Part shown: positions 46,018 through 59,019 of the stretch, piece by piece | Layout of the letters: each line of letters starts with the position of its first letter | How positions within the stretch are numbered: position 1 is the first letter of the stretch | NCBI GenBank assembly: GCA_021234155.1 | Contig: JAJEKV010000070.1 | Location: forward strand, 6,805,971 to 6,869,970 | Source of the DNA: Isoetes taiwanensis | Lineage: Eukaryota > Streptophyta > Lycopodiopsida > Isoetales > Isoetaceae | Direction of reading: 5' to 3' | Length of the DNA: 64,000 nucleotides | The notes under the pieces: generated by a model | Database searches by the model: none | What the model was told of the DNA's origin: nothing | Seen by the model: the letters and a program-made list of their open reading frames with translations, nothing else | Translations under genes and position numbers: made by a program

Positions 46018-47660
46018 ATAGAAAAGGGAAAAGGAAAAGGAAAAGGGGAAGGAAAAAAGGAGAGAAGGAAACCAAAAGTGAGAGAGAAAGGACAAAAGGA
46101 AAAAAAGGAAAAGGAAAAGGAAAAAGGAGAAATAAGAATATGAAAAAAATAAAAATGGAAAAGGAAAAAATAGAAAACAAAAAGGGAAGAAGGAAAAGGA
46201 ACAAAAAAGGGGTAAGGAAGGGGAAAACAAAAAGAGAAGGAGAAAAGGGAAAAAGGGAAGATAAAATGACCGGCGGCCAAAATTCACCTAATCCGAGCAT
46301 CAAAAGGGAAATTGGAAAAGGAAAAAGGAAAAGGGAAGGGAAAAAGGAAGAGGGAAATAAAGATAAAGGGAAACAAAACAAGAAAAAAAAAATGGAAAAG
46401 GAAAAGAAAAGGAAAGAGGGAAAAGGAAAAAGAAGGAAAAGAAGAAAAAGGTAAAAGTGGGTAAAAGTGAAAAGAAAATGTATGAAAAGAAGTAAAGGAA
46501 AAAAAAAATAAAAACTATAAGGACGCAAAAAGGAATTAGAAATGATGAAAAAGGAAAGATGAGAAAAGGAAAGGAAAAGGAAATAGAAAAGGGGACAAAG
46601 TATCATGAGAGGTAAAAGGCAATCGAAAAAGGGTAAGAAAGTAAGGTGGGAAAAGGAGAAAAGTTAAGTGGAAATAAGAAAAGGTGGGGTAGCGTGGCAA
46701 AAGCTTATGGGAAAGTAAAGTGAAATGGAAAGGAAAAGAAAGTAGAGGGAGGAAAGAGCAAAAAAAGAGAATCCGGGAAAAGGCACGAGGAAAAAGGGAA
46801 AAAGGGAAAGGGCATGGAAAAAATGGAAGAGAGAAAGGGTGAAGAAAGAAAAAGCCAAGCAAAAAGAGCATCTAGAAAAAAAGGAGAGGAAAAAGCATGG
46901 AAAAAGGAGGAAAAAGGGTGGTGGAAAAGAAGAGGCAAAGGGTAAGGAACAAGGAACAGAAAAGGAGGAAGGGGAAAAGGACACTGACAAAAAGTGGAGG
47001 GAAGAAAAGGGTGGAGTAAAGGGGAAAAGAAAGGAAAGAGAGCATGGGAAAGGGAAAAGTAACAAGAAAAATAGGAAAGGAGAAATTAGAAAGGCAAAAA
47101 AGGGGGAGGAGGATGGGGAAAGAAGGAAAAGAGGCACATAAAAAAGTTGAGAAAAGGGAATAGAAAGAGGCATATGAAAAGGGAAAGGAAAGGAAAAAGA
47201 GAAAATGAAAAGAAGCTGAAAGGGAAAAGGAAAAGGGAAAAAGGCACGGGAAAAGCGAAAGGTGGGGGAAAAGGGATGAAAAGGGAATGTAAAGCTGGAA
47301 AGGACAAGGGAAGCGTAGCGGGAATGTAAAGTTGAAAAAGGCACGAGGAAAATGGGAGAGGGAAATGGGAAAAGAGATGGAAAAAGGCACGATCAAGAGG
47401 AAGTGGGTGGGGGAAAGGAAGAAAAAGGCACATAAAAAGGTGAGCAAAAGAGAACAAAAAAATACATGGAAACGGAAAAGGGAAAAGAATGTGAAAAGGA
47501 AAAGGAAGGAAAAACAAAGGAAAAATAGGAAAGAGTCAGGGGAAAGATAAAAAGAAAGGAAAAAGCCCATCAAAAAAAAAAAAAGAGAAAGGGAAAAAGG
47601 GGAAGGAGGGAAGGTAAAGGAGGGACACGATTAAAAAAAAGAAAAAGAGAGAAATGAAAA
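46018..47660. repeat. Polypurine tract 2 (A/G-only, about 1.6 kb)
   Basis: The plus strand is again almost purely A and G, in irregular GGAAAAGG, AAAAAGGG and GGAAAGG words. One mixed-composition interruption of about 50 bp lies at about 46266-46316 (GACCGGCGGCCAAAATTCACC and following). The long Phe/Pro/Ser/Leu frames on the minus strand (215, 226 and 233 codons) and Lys/Glu/Arg frames on plus are by-products of composition. The purine strand is the plus strand in both tracts of this window. Confidence 0.9.
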
Positions 47661-47669
47661 ATGGTAGAA

Positions 47670-50600
47670 TGAATAGGTTTTTGTCCGCACAGATTCCTAA
47701 TTTATGCCCAGCAACGCTGGGCACCATTACTAGTACATTAAGAATACATGCAATGAAATAAATTCATTACCTCTGGTTCTAGTTCACTTTTCTTGAAATC
47801 CATAGAAATCGTTGCAAGAGAGTATCTACTGTGAAATAACCATATCAATGCTTATGTTTCTGTTGGTAACATCTAAGCCCAGTTTAATAAAAATTTGAAT
47901 CAGTTGACTGACTAATGTACATTCAAAAGGTAAAAATATTTGATCTGAGATGATGTCTTATTAAAAGCTAAAGATATATTGTACGCAAATTAGACTTGCA
48001 ACATTCTCTTATGGAGTTGAGCCTATTATCTACATATTCTACTTTGATATTTTTACAGATCTGCAACACAACATAAATACAACAAAAAGAAAACATGCAG
48101 ATAATAATTTATGATATAAAAGAGCCTAGAGTAGGCACGATGGCAACACAGAGGGAAGATAATAAAAGGCAACTACCCAAAGAATTTGAATTATTACCAC
48201 TCCACCAAAGCAACAAAAAAATGAATAAAAAATTGTGTGCGATGACACTATGTACACATCCACAACCAATTCCTAAAGATTTGAAATCCCAGTAGCTAAT
48301 TCCATGCATTTAGGCATTCTGTTGTCCTGTTGAGACAGAAAATATCCTGAAGATTTTGAGAAAGATCTAACAAGATAATGAATAACATGCCGAAATCGCT
48401 TATCTTCTATCAAGCATTTGATATATGAACCTACATCGTTTTATTCAATCCATCATAAACAATCCACACTTGCTGTAGATATAAGCAGATACCAATGTGC
48501 TCAAAATCGAAGTCCGGTGGTATCAAACTGACAAATACAAATCATCCCCGATAGGGATGAATTTAATATACCTGAGCATTCCGCTGGTTATTGCAAGGAG
48601 GGTATGATGTATGCCGCCATTAGAAACACCCATTCTTCTTTACCGCCATCGCCTTATATTGCCAAGGAGTACTGGAAGATAGTGGCAAATGCCGCTGGAT
48701 CTATCTACTACTTGAAAGCGGATCTTTATAGGTAGAATATCCAGCCCGTGCATTAAGGGGACTTCTCAGATTAGCCCATCCATCAAGTTAAAGCCAGTAC
48801 CGCCTTTGATTTGTTGCATTTCCGGAAAGCGGTGTAAATATCATGATTGTTCGAAATCCAGCCGGTTGATGAAATGCGTACCGATCCTAAAACTAAAGCA
48901 TGCATTAAAAGATATATTGTTACCGTGAGCCACGAAAACAGTAGAGACAAATACTAATGGAATAGGACTCCTCCCTCTATATAGTGCCCTCGGGTGATCT
49001 CTTTGTTGTGAATCGAAGCTTCAACCTGGCTCTACCCAAAACAACTACGCCCCCGCCTAATGCCCATTCAAAGAAATTGGCCCAAGTACCGAGAATCAAA
49101 ACGTAATTATATTCAAAATCTTAGTTTTAAATGTCCCGTTAGGGGAAGGGAACACCGCATGCTGCAGTAACATATGCAGGTTCCTAGCAATGTAAATCAA
49201 CCCCATCACTTTTAAATAGCAAGATATATTCTCTTCTTCGCTCCTCGTGTTGGTGTTTAAAGTAAGGGTGGTAGAGACCAAAGCTTCCTAGTAGGAGCAC
49301 ATGTCTCTAGCTAGAATCCCAGAAACCCGAGGCGTGCATGTGCACAATAGCTCACCCGACTGCGGAGGCTATGATGTGATTTGGAGCACTAGATAACGGG
49401 CACCATGGTGAAGCAGGATGGAGCCTTGCCGAGCGCTGCTACCTGGGTTTTATGTAAAGACGCTTAGGCCTATGGTCGGCCCGCTTAGGGTTAGGTATGG
49501 TCCGACATCCTCCTCGGGTCGCAAGATGTCACCTCGATGGGTGCTTCAAGGCAACCCATGGATTTTGGGGGTTTAAATCGGGTATGGATGGGAGGGTTGC
49601 CGATGTGACGCTGCGATCCTCCAGTACACCCGGTGAGATCCATTGTGCCCGGAGGGACGCCTCTAACCCTCTATCGAACGAGAGATGTAACTTGGAGTAG
49701 TCTCACAGGCTTATCCCATGGATTGTGTCTCCTCCGAAGGCTGCTGAATCACTTCAGCATGTTTCACCTGTAGCCCTTAAGCCCAAATTTCATAGGTGTA
49801 ATTTAGAACATGAGATCTAATCTTAGCTTTTTTATTAGTTATGTTGGCGATTTTGTTTCTCAGTTTCCAATTTGAGTTGTAGCAATCCTCATATCTTTCA
49901 TCCATCAAGCTTATGGAATATATATAGTTTTTCAAGATATCTAGGTGCCTAAACCCTAGATTTCTACCACGACATTTACACATCATTCATCACCAATTTG
50001 AAGAATTTGATCATGTCATAAGGATGTATGTGCAACAATTGAACTGAGCAGCTTGATAATTAAAAATACGCATTTAATAATCATATACATCATGTATTGC
50101 CTAGATTGGTTGCACGCATATAGAAATAATCATGATAACAAAAATAGAAAAAGTTAATAGCCAAGATAAGTACCGCTAGTTCTAAAATGTAAGAAAATTA
50201 ATTGCCTTATAGCTAAATCAAGAGGGCAAAGCATTCTCGATAAAATGAGTAAGCAAACCAACTATAACTACTCTTACAACATAAATTTCACATCCTTATC
50301 CCATTGCAAACTTCAATAGCTCAACACTCATGGGCTAAAACAACAACAAGTACACAAACTTAACCTGCATATATTATGGTGGGCAAGCACAAACAAATTT
50401 TACTCTCACCTATCTTAAGGTTGATAAACAAATGCATCAAAAGCAAAACTACCTGTGGATTGCATACTTGGATGTTGGGATAGATCATGAAAATGCATGT
50501 AATATGCATGGTTTTTTCCCTTCCCCTTTTTCTTTTCTTTCACTAAGAATAGAATTTCTATTAATTTTACATGATTTTCTGGGGTAAGGGCCATTTTAGG

Positions 50601-52165
50601 TCAATTACCAAGAATAAAATCTTCATTGTGGGGTTTAATCCAAGAATCCATCATTTAGTAACGAGGGCTAACTTATATGAGTGGAAGGAGAATATCAGAC
50701 ACAAGGTGGCTTATATTTTCTTAGCAAAGACTCTAATTGATCCTACTCAACAAGAGGTGAAAAAATGCAAAATGTCCAAAAAATAGCCTTTTGGCTATAT
50801 TCTCGAGCTTAAGGGCTACCTTCTGTTCAAATTTCATCTCAAAGTGTGCACTGTGAGGGACTTAATGGAGTGGACTACCCTAGGTATTGTCTCTCTATGC
50901 CACCCAACACCATGTTATGTCTCTCAAGTTCTGTTATCCTGAGGCCTTGACCATAAGCTTCCACCCCCTAGAGTCCGAAAGCCCGTAGAGCCCTGTTTAT
51001 GGTATATTGCTTATATTATCTTGTCCTTGTATTGTTAGTTATATGATGATGGATGGACCACCCTTCATGGTGGTATATTATATTGTGTATGATTGCTAGG
51101 TGCTAATATGTATATACTATTCTGATGTAAAAAATTCCCATAGAGGACGTGGGATGAATGACATCTCCGTGTCCTTCACCTGGACACTTGGCCATCCCAA
51201 GTGGTCCGAATTAAACGACGGGGCTTTCCATGGTGATGTAGTCGCCTAATGAGTGAAATTCCGTGTTTCTACCATGGGGAGTAATCGTGATAGATTCCGA
51301 GTGTCACAAGGTATCGCAGCATGATTTTGGTGGACCAAATCATTGCAATGGTCATAGTCTAACCATCCCATAGTTAGTATGAGTGTTGGCCTAGTTATGA
51401 GAGAAATAAACTAGCTAGGGATTAACGTGTGAGTTATTAGTAGAATTATGTTAAGGTTGGACGATGATTGTTTCCACAGACCATGACTTTTTCTTGGAAA
51501 CTCGGATGGAGACGATTCTTGCACCAATGCAGCGAGAACAGTTTAATTGACCAAGAAGCATAGGTGAGACGCGTCAAAATGACATCAAATGGGCCCTAGA
51601 GCCAAAGGGGCGTGATCGGCAAAATCGAGTCTTAGAATTGAAAACCAAACACAAAACTTCTATTGCCTTTCTAAGATAATTTCGTATAAAAGTGACGCCA
51701 GATTTCACGTGATAAATAAAATTGATTTTTTTTTAAAATTTAAAATCGAAAAAGACGGTTATTTTTTCTTTTTCGCTTGTCTTCCGCCTCACAAGCCTAT
51801 CCGCCAGAGCCGCCAGAGAAGACCTTTGTTTCCCCATACATGACCTCAACCGGCCACCACCGCTGTACTAGTGTCTCTCTTTCCGCATTCTACCAGTGCA
51901 CACAACCATGGCTCGTACCATGAACGTCATCCGCTAATTCTGGCCCTGTCACAACCATCATGGCTTTAACCTTGATCAACTCAGCCGAGGACATAGAGAA
52001 GGTCGAGCCCCTTAACCGAAGCCATATCTAGTTCCCCGACAATAGGAGTAATTCTACCCCATTTTCCACCTCAGACAGAGTAGCTTTTGGCTGGGTCAAT
52101 GCCTTAAATTTTTAACATTGGTGGAGCAGCCTGACCAAGTTTTGATGTTGGTCAAGTTTTACCCT
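47670..52165. other. Mostly AT-rich, no gene recognised
   Basis: Scattered frames of 60-71 codons have no recognised domain. A patch around 49.3-49.75 kb is GC-richer, with a 67-codon plus frame (49497-49700). The part from about 50.9 to 51.6 kb reads like plant retrotransposon non-coding DNA by its composition, but no terminal repeat pair was found. Confidence 0.4.
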
Positions 52166-52174
52166 CCTTCATGC

Positions 52175-52767
52175 ATGGAGATTAGCAAGGGAGAAGCAAG
52201 CAGGGCAGAGACAGAAAGAATTATGGGGCTAGCCCAAAGTGATAATGCGCGAGAGATGGAGAGGGAGACCCAAGGCCCTAGAATATAGTTCACTGGGATG
52301 GACATTATAATCAAGTTAAGAATCCCATATGCCTTCCACTCTACCATTTTGATGATGAGGCCCAGACCTTTATTTGGGACGAGATTCCATCATACCTCAC
52401 CCTGGACCTCATGCAACAAATTAATCAAGACATGCAAGCTAGGTCGGACTGCTACAAAACAGAGTTACTGAGAAGGATTAGCGCCCGCCACCTAGAAGAG
52501 ATAGAAGAGCATATAGCAACTGCATACGCCACACAACAAGAGGCCGAGCGGGAGGAGCAACGACGAGCTGAGCAAGTCACCAAGCAAGATGCTAAGCGAA
52601 AGACCCAACATGAGACTCAACAAAATGAGGAGCGCACGACACAAATGGGCCACTCTGACCAAACCAAGTCCCTGTCAAACAAAGGTGGAAATATACTCAA
52701 GATGCAACCTGAGAGCACCTATAAGGAGAAGCTCAAAGCAATGAATATTAAGGGGCACATTCCTCAC
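52175..52767 (+). pseudogene. Gag-like coiled-coil ORF, one frameshift
   Basis: An ATG at 52175 starts a Glu/Arg/Ala-rich frame that stops near 52287. A second frame, open from about 52290 to 52767, reads WDGHYNQVKNPICLPLYHFD and then a Gln/Glu/Lys/Arg-rich segment (52500-52680) likely to form a long helix or coiled coil. The two look like one protein with a frameshift. The layout suits the N-terminal or capsid part of an LTR retrotransposon, but no zinc knuckle was found and the family is not recognised. It lies upstream of other same-strand coding-like pieces and the Copia integrase at 55.4 kb. Confidence 0.45.
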
Positions 52768-52807
52768 TGACCTGCTAGATCGCTGCGGATGCCTCGACCA
52801 ACACCCC

Positions 52808-53134
52808 ATGTCAAGAGGCAAGATGCCCCGCTTAATCGCCACAAAAGAAGCTCACAGGCATAGGCCCAGTAATTTCGGCGCTAAGAGAGATCCGAAGCTT
52901 CCTTCTAGCTCCCGGTCCGGAGATAGCATCGGAGTATCTAATTCCACCTTCGCTCCGCATCTTCCTATGCCCCCGCCTCTCGTGAGGCCAAGACCACCGT
53001 GGCTCCTTTGGGATGCCAATCTCCTCGCGGCATCCATGCTAAGAGAGTTACCATCGTGCCAAAGGATTTGGCCTTGGCGAGGAGGATTCGGGGGGACCAC
53101 AAGTAGCCCCATTTTTCCAAGCCATTTTTTTTAA
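52808..53134 (+). pseudogene. Unassigned Pro/Arg-rich frame, 108 codons
   Basis: This plus frame follows the coiled-coil ORF after about 40 bp, in a short GC-richer patch. It includes Pro-rich APHLPMPPPLVRPRPPWLL. An opposite-strand frame of 86 codons (52852-53112) is also open. It could be the continuation of the upstream ORF after a stop. No domain recognised. Confidence 0.3.
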
Positions 53135-53229
53135 ATCATTTTGTTGTATATCTTTTCTGATGTGAATACATGAACCTCCATTTCTGTCCATAATCTCTTG
53201 TTGTGTTTATCCACTTAATTATTTTTTAG

Positions 53230-53400
53230 GAAAATATATATAATTATTATGACATCTGACGCTGACATCAGCATACTTTAAAATAAAGTGACATATATAT
53301 TTAGAGTTTCATTTCTCTCTTTCTTTCCTTGTTCTCTGCTCCCCCTCCACCCCACTTTTTGCAAATGGATGCTCCTACAGTTTTCCAATGGTATCACGAC
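53230..53400 (+). other. Possible LTR end and primer-binding-like site
   Basis: An AT-rich stretch with CTCTCTTTCTTTCCTTGTTC is followed by TGGTATCACGAC near 53388. Plant Copia primer-binding sites complementary to initiator-Met tRNA begin TGGTATCAGAGC, so the first eight bases match. Coding-like DNA starts about 90 bp later. No matching second LTR was found, and TGGTATCAA also occurs elsewhere in the window, so this is weak. Confidence 0.25.
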
Positions 53401-53477
53401 AGTAAGCACTGGGATTCTTAGGTCCCATTTCGACCTACTTCAACCCTATTTGCTCCAAGATATTGACTTGATCACCA

Positions 53478-54170
53478 ATGCAGGCACATCCAGATTATGC
53501 TGCATTCCTTGAGTTTTATACTCAGGAGATAGTTCCACTCTGCATCACCCTCGGAGACCCACCCCGCCTCTATCTAAAGAAGGAAATTGAATGGGAGATG
53601 TTGGGAGGTGACTCTCACGCCACCAACGTGCTAAAAGGCAAGCTTCGATGGGCCAAGCACCCACCTGTCATGCTACATGAGGGCCAATAGTTCTTCGACA
53701 TAAAGTTTGCTTTGGCCATTCTCATGGACCAATACGTCGAGGATGAAGCCTTGCCTATAGAGAAGGGAAAGGCCCGGCTATACTAGCTAAGGAAGATGAC
53801 GAACGTGTTATGGATGACTTTGTTCGTTGGACGCAATTAGCTGAGCAAATGCCTTACATCGAGATTAGAGAGCTCAACTTACAGGACTGGATATCCTCCC
53901 AGTTATCCAGCATCAAGGTCAAGAATGTCGTCTATTGAGGATACAGTGGATACAATTCACATTATTAAGCCGACCTCAAGTTCAAAAGAACAACCGCTTC
54001 AGCTTACCAGAGACTATCGCAGCCGCTGATGCCTCTCTTGCGCCAAGTACATCTTATGTTGCAAGAGGCCCTGTCACCACTACCTGATGAATCTTTTGTT
54101 GTTATGGGACCTCACGTCCCAAACATTAATTTTGTGGATATCCCCTCAGAGTCAGAGGAAGAAAAGTAAG
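53478..54170 (+). pseudogene. Unassigned ORF with frameshifts, acidic end
   Basis: From 53478 the plus strand reads MQAHPDYAAFLEFYTQEIVP and continues to 53690. Shifted frames then carry FALAILMDQYVEDEALPIEK (near 53709-53768), EDDERVMDDFVRWTQLAEQM (near 53793-53852) and finally VPNINFVDIPSESEEEK before a stop near 54168. The pieces are rich in charged residues and look like one protein. I do not recognise the family. By strand and position it could be the capsid part of the Copia element whose integrase is at 55.4 kb, but that is inference. Confidence 0.4.
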
Positions 54171-55430
54171 ATCTTTGTAACAACAAAGATGCGCATGATA
54201 TTAGATGAGCGTGGATTGTCTAAATAAGTACGAGAGGTACTTGTGAGGTGAAGTTTGTCGCCGGGTATGGATAAGCAGTGGCATGGAACCAATACCAAGT
54301 AGGCCTCGCTGCTTCACGCCTCAAGTAGCTTTCTCCCCTCGACATTGGATCCACTACCGCTGGGGTTCTGTGACTAATGCATCGCTTCCAGATATGGCGT
54401 GGGTGTCTGCTTGGCGCATACTATGGTGCGGTGGTGGATTCCATATGTGTGCGCACTTGCACCGCCGGGCCATTGCTTCATAAGTTACACTGCTGGATAA
54501 TCAAGTATATGTTGCTAACACGCGGAGGCTTGTGCAGTTGTTTGATAGTCAGGGCGGATGACGCGGGTGCATTTAGTTATCTTGTGGGGTTGCCATCTTG
54601 CTATCTCGTGATAATGCGGGCTTTCATATGTATATAGCCTCGCGGGAGGCAAGATTTGTTCGCGGTAATTCATGGTTTGATGTGAATACAAATCTAAAAT
54701 GTTTGGTACTAAAAATTTTGGTTCAGAATAAAGACGATCATCGAAAGCCTCCAATATATTTTCACAGCCAACCCCATCTTAACATTCAAAGAATTCATTT
54801 GGTTAATTGTTCTCAAGCAGGCTCATGTGTGATTCCGTGAGCTTACCTTGCTCTTCAAACTCAAAAAAGATTTGTTGTTATATTTTGCTAAACCAATAAG
54901 TTCTAATCGCTTATCCACAAAGACAATTGCCCTAAACCTTAATCCGAAATTTTAAGGCACACTTTTCTTATCTCTAATGCCTCTTTACTTGAATTCTTTG
55001 TTGTTTCATTGTCAGCGTACACTCTTCCTAAACCCTAGATTTTTACCACTTCACCAAGGCTGGTTCAAGTAGACAAAAAAAAAAAACAACTACCTGGATG
55101 CTTAGACAGAACCCTTTTGAGACCACCAAATCCATAGGCCCTCAAGCTTTCCATAAGTTGAAGGCTGCCGGGCGATCTGAAAAAAGTTTTCCATGTAAGC
55201 CTTTTGAAAGCATGCCGCATCCGCATGAGATACTTGATACACCAACACTTATGGAAATGACTGATTTAATTGAGATCGCCTCAAAAGCTCTTCTTGATCG
55301 GTTCTTATGTTTAACCGGAAGGACTCAAATCCTAGCAATATTTGGTTAAGTGGAAGCACTTCCCAAATTTAAGATGCTACTTGGTTCTAAGGCATATATC
55401 GATAGCGGTTTACCGACTTCATGCTTGCAT
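54171..55430. other. Weakly coding-like, unassigned
   Basis: Overlapping plus frames at 54283-54483, 54377-54637 and 54598-54840, and one at 55098-55349, have no recognised domain. Position suggests decayed protease or spacer of the retrotransposon, but no DSG/DTG motif was seen. Confidence 0.3.
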
Positions 55431-55439
55431 GCTGCCAGT

Positions 55440-55910
55440 GGTCCGCTAGGGTTGTATAAGTTAGGTAAGCATTCCAGATACTTCATTCTCTAAGGCTAAG
55501 GGAAGGTCAAATGAAATCCTAGGCTTGATCCATACCGACTTATGTGGTCCTCTCAATGTGACAGATTACCGTAAAAGATATTTCCATAACCTTCACTTTG
55601 ATGACTACAAAGAAGAAGATCAAGATCATTGCTTAAGAACAAAGGATCTAGCCTTTGAGGCATTCAAGGAATATGCAACCGAGGTGGAGCTTGAGACAGG
55701 AAGAAGATCAAATGTGTGAGGTCGGATAGGGAGGTGAGCCTCATTCAAGTTTAAGAAATATTGTAGAGATAAAGGTATAAAAAGACAATATACTAGTTAT
55801 ACCCCTCAAAGGTAATGGTGTAGCCGAGAGGAAAATAAATCAATATTGAATGCTATAAGATCCATGATCAAGCAAGCTCTGCTCTTGGCAAAACTCTTAG
55901 GAAGAAGTAG
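55440..55910 (+). pseudogene. Copia-type integrase remnant
   Basis: LGKHSRYFIL near 55460-55490 resembles the C-x-x-GK segment before Copia integrase. It is followed in frame by LIHTDLCGPLNVTDYRKRYF (55525-55584 and just before), HFDDYKEEDQ, then TKDLAFEAFKEYATEVE and ETGRRSNV. This is the integrase core opening: the Asp of IHTD and the FxDDY block. After frameshifts, RSD, KKYCRDKGIKRQYT, YTPQ-like text, NGVAERK (near 55811-55835) and AIRSMIKQALL follow, with the NGxxER block near the third catalytic residue. Frame changes and stops make it inactive. Reverse transcriptase was not found downstream, so the copy is truncated. Confidence 0.85.
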
Positions 55911-58255
55911 TTAAGACAACAAGAATGAACTAGATGACTCCAAAGAAATGTACAAATCCAAAAAGCAATGTACAATCCAATTCCAAATGTACTCCATGTA
56001 TCTCAGATAAGTGTAACTATGTACGCTTTTATGTACCCACATCCAAATGTAGAAAGCTTCCTAGGAAAAGAATTCATAAATGCATTCCATGTAGTCAGAT
56101 TAGATATATTAGATATATGTATTTGGAGCCAAGTGTGTAAAAGCTATCGAAAATTGTAATTGCATTAAAATATATCATAGAGTACAAAGATGTATCAAAA
56201 TGTCCCCAAAGAGAAGACCACATGTTATACAAATGTACACACAAAGCTACCTACTTATCCTATTTCCTTTCTTAGTACATAAAAGTAACTCCTCAATAAT
56301 ATCCTAACACTGCACATCATGCACATTAATAATATGTGCATGTACTAACATGATGTTTACACCAAAATTTCTAGAAAAGCAAAACGATCCAACCCTACAA
56401 ATCTTCACTTCCAACTCACATTTTAAAACCCAAAATGTAATTAATATACTACGTAACAAATTTAATGCACAACCAATGCACAACTTAACTAATATCCATC
56501 TACCAATCTACACCCTAACTAATAAAGAAAGACATGAAAGAAATCGATTATGCATGCTTACCTTTTCCAATCCCAAATGCACGAGGTAGATCTGGCATAT
56601 CCCATGTGCACCTCGGCATCACAAGTAGCTTGTTCCTTGTGCTAGCAAGATAGAGAGATACATAATGTAAGTGCATGATGTCTCGCAAGATGCCAATACC
56701 ACCGGGAGAAACCAAAACACCGCTTCTCGCACTCCAGCAGATCGGGTAATCAAAGATTTGGTCAGCTCACAGAATCGAAACCAAAGAAAGAGGAGGGAGG
56801 CCGCAAGCTAAGGACCAAGGAGTGATCTAAGAACTCCCTCAACTCCAAAATCTTTGTGTCCCCTCCCCACTGCTCTCTTTTGAAGACTCCAAACACTGTA
56901 ATCTAGTCAGCCTCAACTCGACGCTTTGCTTCCACTTCCTCGCTAAGCCCGCCTAGATCCCTACCGCTTGCTCTTCTCGCACTTGCATCCTCCACCTTCC
57001 ATTTTATGTGCTCAAACTTCATAGCATCACACTGCACCCACCCACGTTGAAATGCCTCAAGTAACTCGACATCAGATTCAAGTAATTAGTCCTACCATGG
57101 ACTAGCTTAGAATATACCGCCTTCCTTTCTCCCTTCCCTATGCTTCAAAGTCTCATATAGTCGCTAGCCTGCCTCCTATAAATTCTCGTGATCTCCCCTT
57201 ACATATGCTTTCCTTCAAAGAGGATCCTCGCTTCCTCAAGAAATACATTCAACCGTCTTATCCTTCTTTTGTAGAAAGTATCATAGGACTGTGGTCTCGC
57301 ATTGCTCCTCGACTTAATCAAGCTACAACTCACCAAAACCCTGGATTCTTTGGAGGCAAAATTCTCGGATCTGTTTTGACCACCAGGCGCATTATTGCAC
57401 CATTCATGAGCATAGAACTCCTTGTGGCCACTCCATTGGCCACGATGTTTCTCCCAGAGATTGCCTACTAACCGCCTTTACCTATCAGCCCCTGTCACTT
57501 CTTTTACTCGACACCGCTAACCGCTGCATCCAATCATGGAAGTATCACGCAGACCTAGTTCCTAAATGTATTCTTTGTTATAGATGTATGGCCTTAGGCC
57601 ATAAATATGTATGAAGGAATTTGGCACTTGTATGCCATCCTTTAATATAACTTTTTGTATATTTTGTCTTATCTCCTCTCTAATGAATGCCTTGCATGCA
57701 AGTTATAAGACAATAGTTGTACATTCTATGATTCCCTACTCTTTTTATTTAGATCTGGCAGCACTTCCCTTGGGGCAACCCCTGCGGGCAACCCGCTGGC
57801 CGCCTAACCCGTGAGTAAGAGCTCATACTGAAGAAGCGTCTGCTTACTAAACACCAAGCCTCTGTACCTCAAAACAATCCGGCCAAAGAATATCGGGGCA
57901 GAGTACTCCCCGACTCGCTAGCCAATCATCAACCACTAACCACTCACCACCACCGCATCTGCAAGACTGCCTCCAAACACATCCACATGCTCAAAGTTTA
58001 ATGCTGACCGCCTTTATCCGATACAAGTGCTCCCTTCAATCGGTTGCTCCATCAATTCCGTATAAATATGTAGATATTCCACCTTTGTTCAAAGAACTGG
58101 TCTCCATTCATGGTAGTTTACATTTGTTTTATATCTACAAAAAATATTGGTAGCTAGCCGTAAAATTTAGCAACAAAAGGTAAACACAAAATCAATGAAG
58201 TAACTAGGACTAAATGAATCATAATCTAGAATAGAAAATAAGAATGAAAAGGTCA
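55911..58255. other. AT-rich stretch, no gene recognised
   Basis: Frames such as 56350-56589 and 57205-57471 (plus) are short and unrecognised. Many TATGTA, TGTAC and ATTCCA words occur around 55.9-56.5 kb. No Copia reverse transcriptase motif (for example SLYGLKQ or YVDD) was seen here. Confidence 0.4.
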
Positions 58256-58357
58256 ACATGCAAGCAACTTCAACAATAGAATCGAAACATGCACGAAAGG
58301 AAGAAACAATTGTATCCTAGAATAAAAAACTTAGTGGTCCATGTTTTCGTAACCTGC

Positions 58358-58645
58358 TTATACAGGGGAACCGAAATGATTCTTAAATGTGGATTCCACG
58401 AGGCCTGCTTCCACGAGGCCAGCTTGAATGCTAAAATGAAACACAACATCAAGACAACTGTCGACAAACACATTAAATTCTGGGTTTTTGAAGGACTGGT
58501 CGTTGTAGCGGCTGTCCTTTAATTTAAAGCCATAAGGAAGGTCTGCTATGACCAGAGTAAAATCCTGTGGCTTTATTGTTCTGACTAGTTTCGTGCAGTC
58601 CCCATGAATGGTCAAATCAACATGCCATGAATGTAACCCATCCAA
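58358..58645 (-). pseudogene. Amino-methyltransferase-like fragment with DLPYGF (copy B)
   Basis: A 95-codon minus-strand frame. Residues 14-20 read IHGDCTK, 28-40 read DFTLVIADLPYGF, and 64-69 read LDVVFHF. These align in order with VVRGDRDE, HFTLCIADIPYGF and RVIIFHSD of the plus-strand copy at 33.1 kb. DLPYGF is a DPPY-type catalytic motif IV of amino-methyltransferases, with Leu in place of the first Pro. The motif I half seen in copy A is missing, so the domain is truncated. A short duplication (CCACGAGGCCTGCTT) gives GLVEAGLVE near the end. It lies downstream of the transposase-like pieces on the same strand. Confidence 0.65.
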
Positions 58646-59019
58646 TTCATCATAAAGTCCATATTGTTTGCAAATGTGAAAAATTGTATTTGCATTTGAA
58701 ACTGGAGCAAATCATTGAAAAACGAGCAAAAGGAATATTCCTTTGAAGATTTCCTATTTTCTCGCAAAAATGGCTAAAATGAGGTATTAAAAAGGGGGGC
58801 ATAAAATGTATTTTGACCCCCAAAATCACCAAATTTTCTCCAAATGTAGAATCACTATGTCAAAGTGACACTTTTTTAGCAATTATAATTTACCTCAATT
58901 GTCTTTTGGAGCAAACCTCTAATTTAAGAGAACACAAATTTTAACCAAAAAATCGAAGTGAAGCTTACAAAATTTAAAATAGTAGTATTTTCAAAATTGA
59001 AGATAAAAATCTTCATATT

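Noticed and set aside
46872-47573. Frames of 215-233 codons on the minus strand in the second purine tract
   Set aside because: Same compositional artefact as in the first tract; only Phe, Ser, Pro, Leu and Cys in quantity and no domain.
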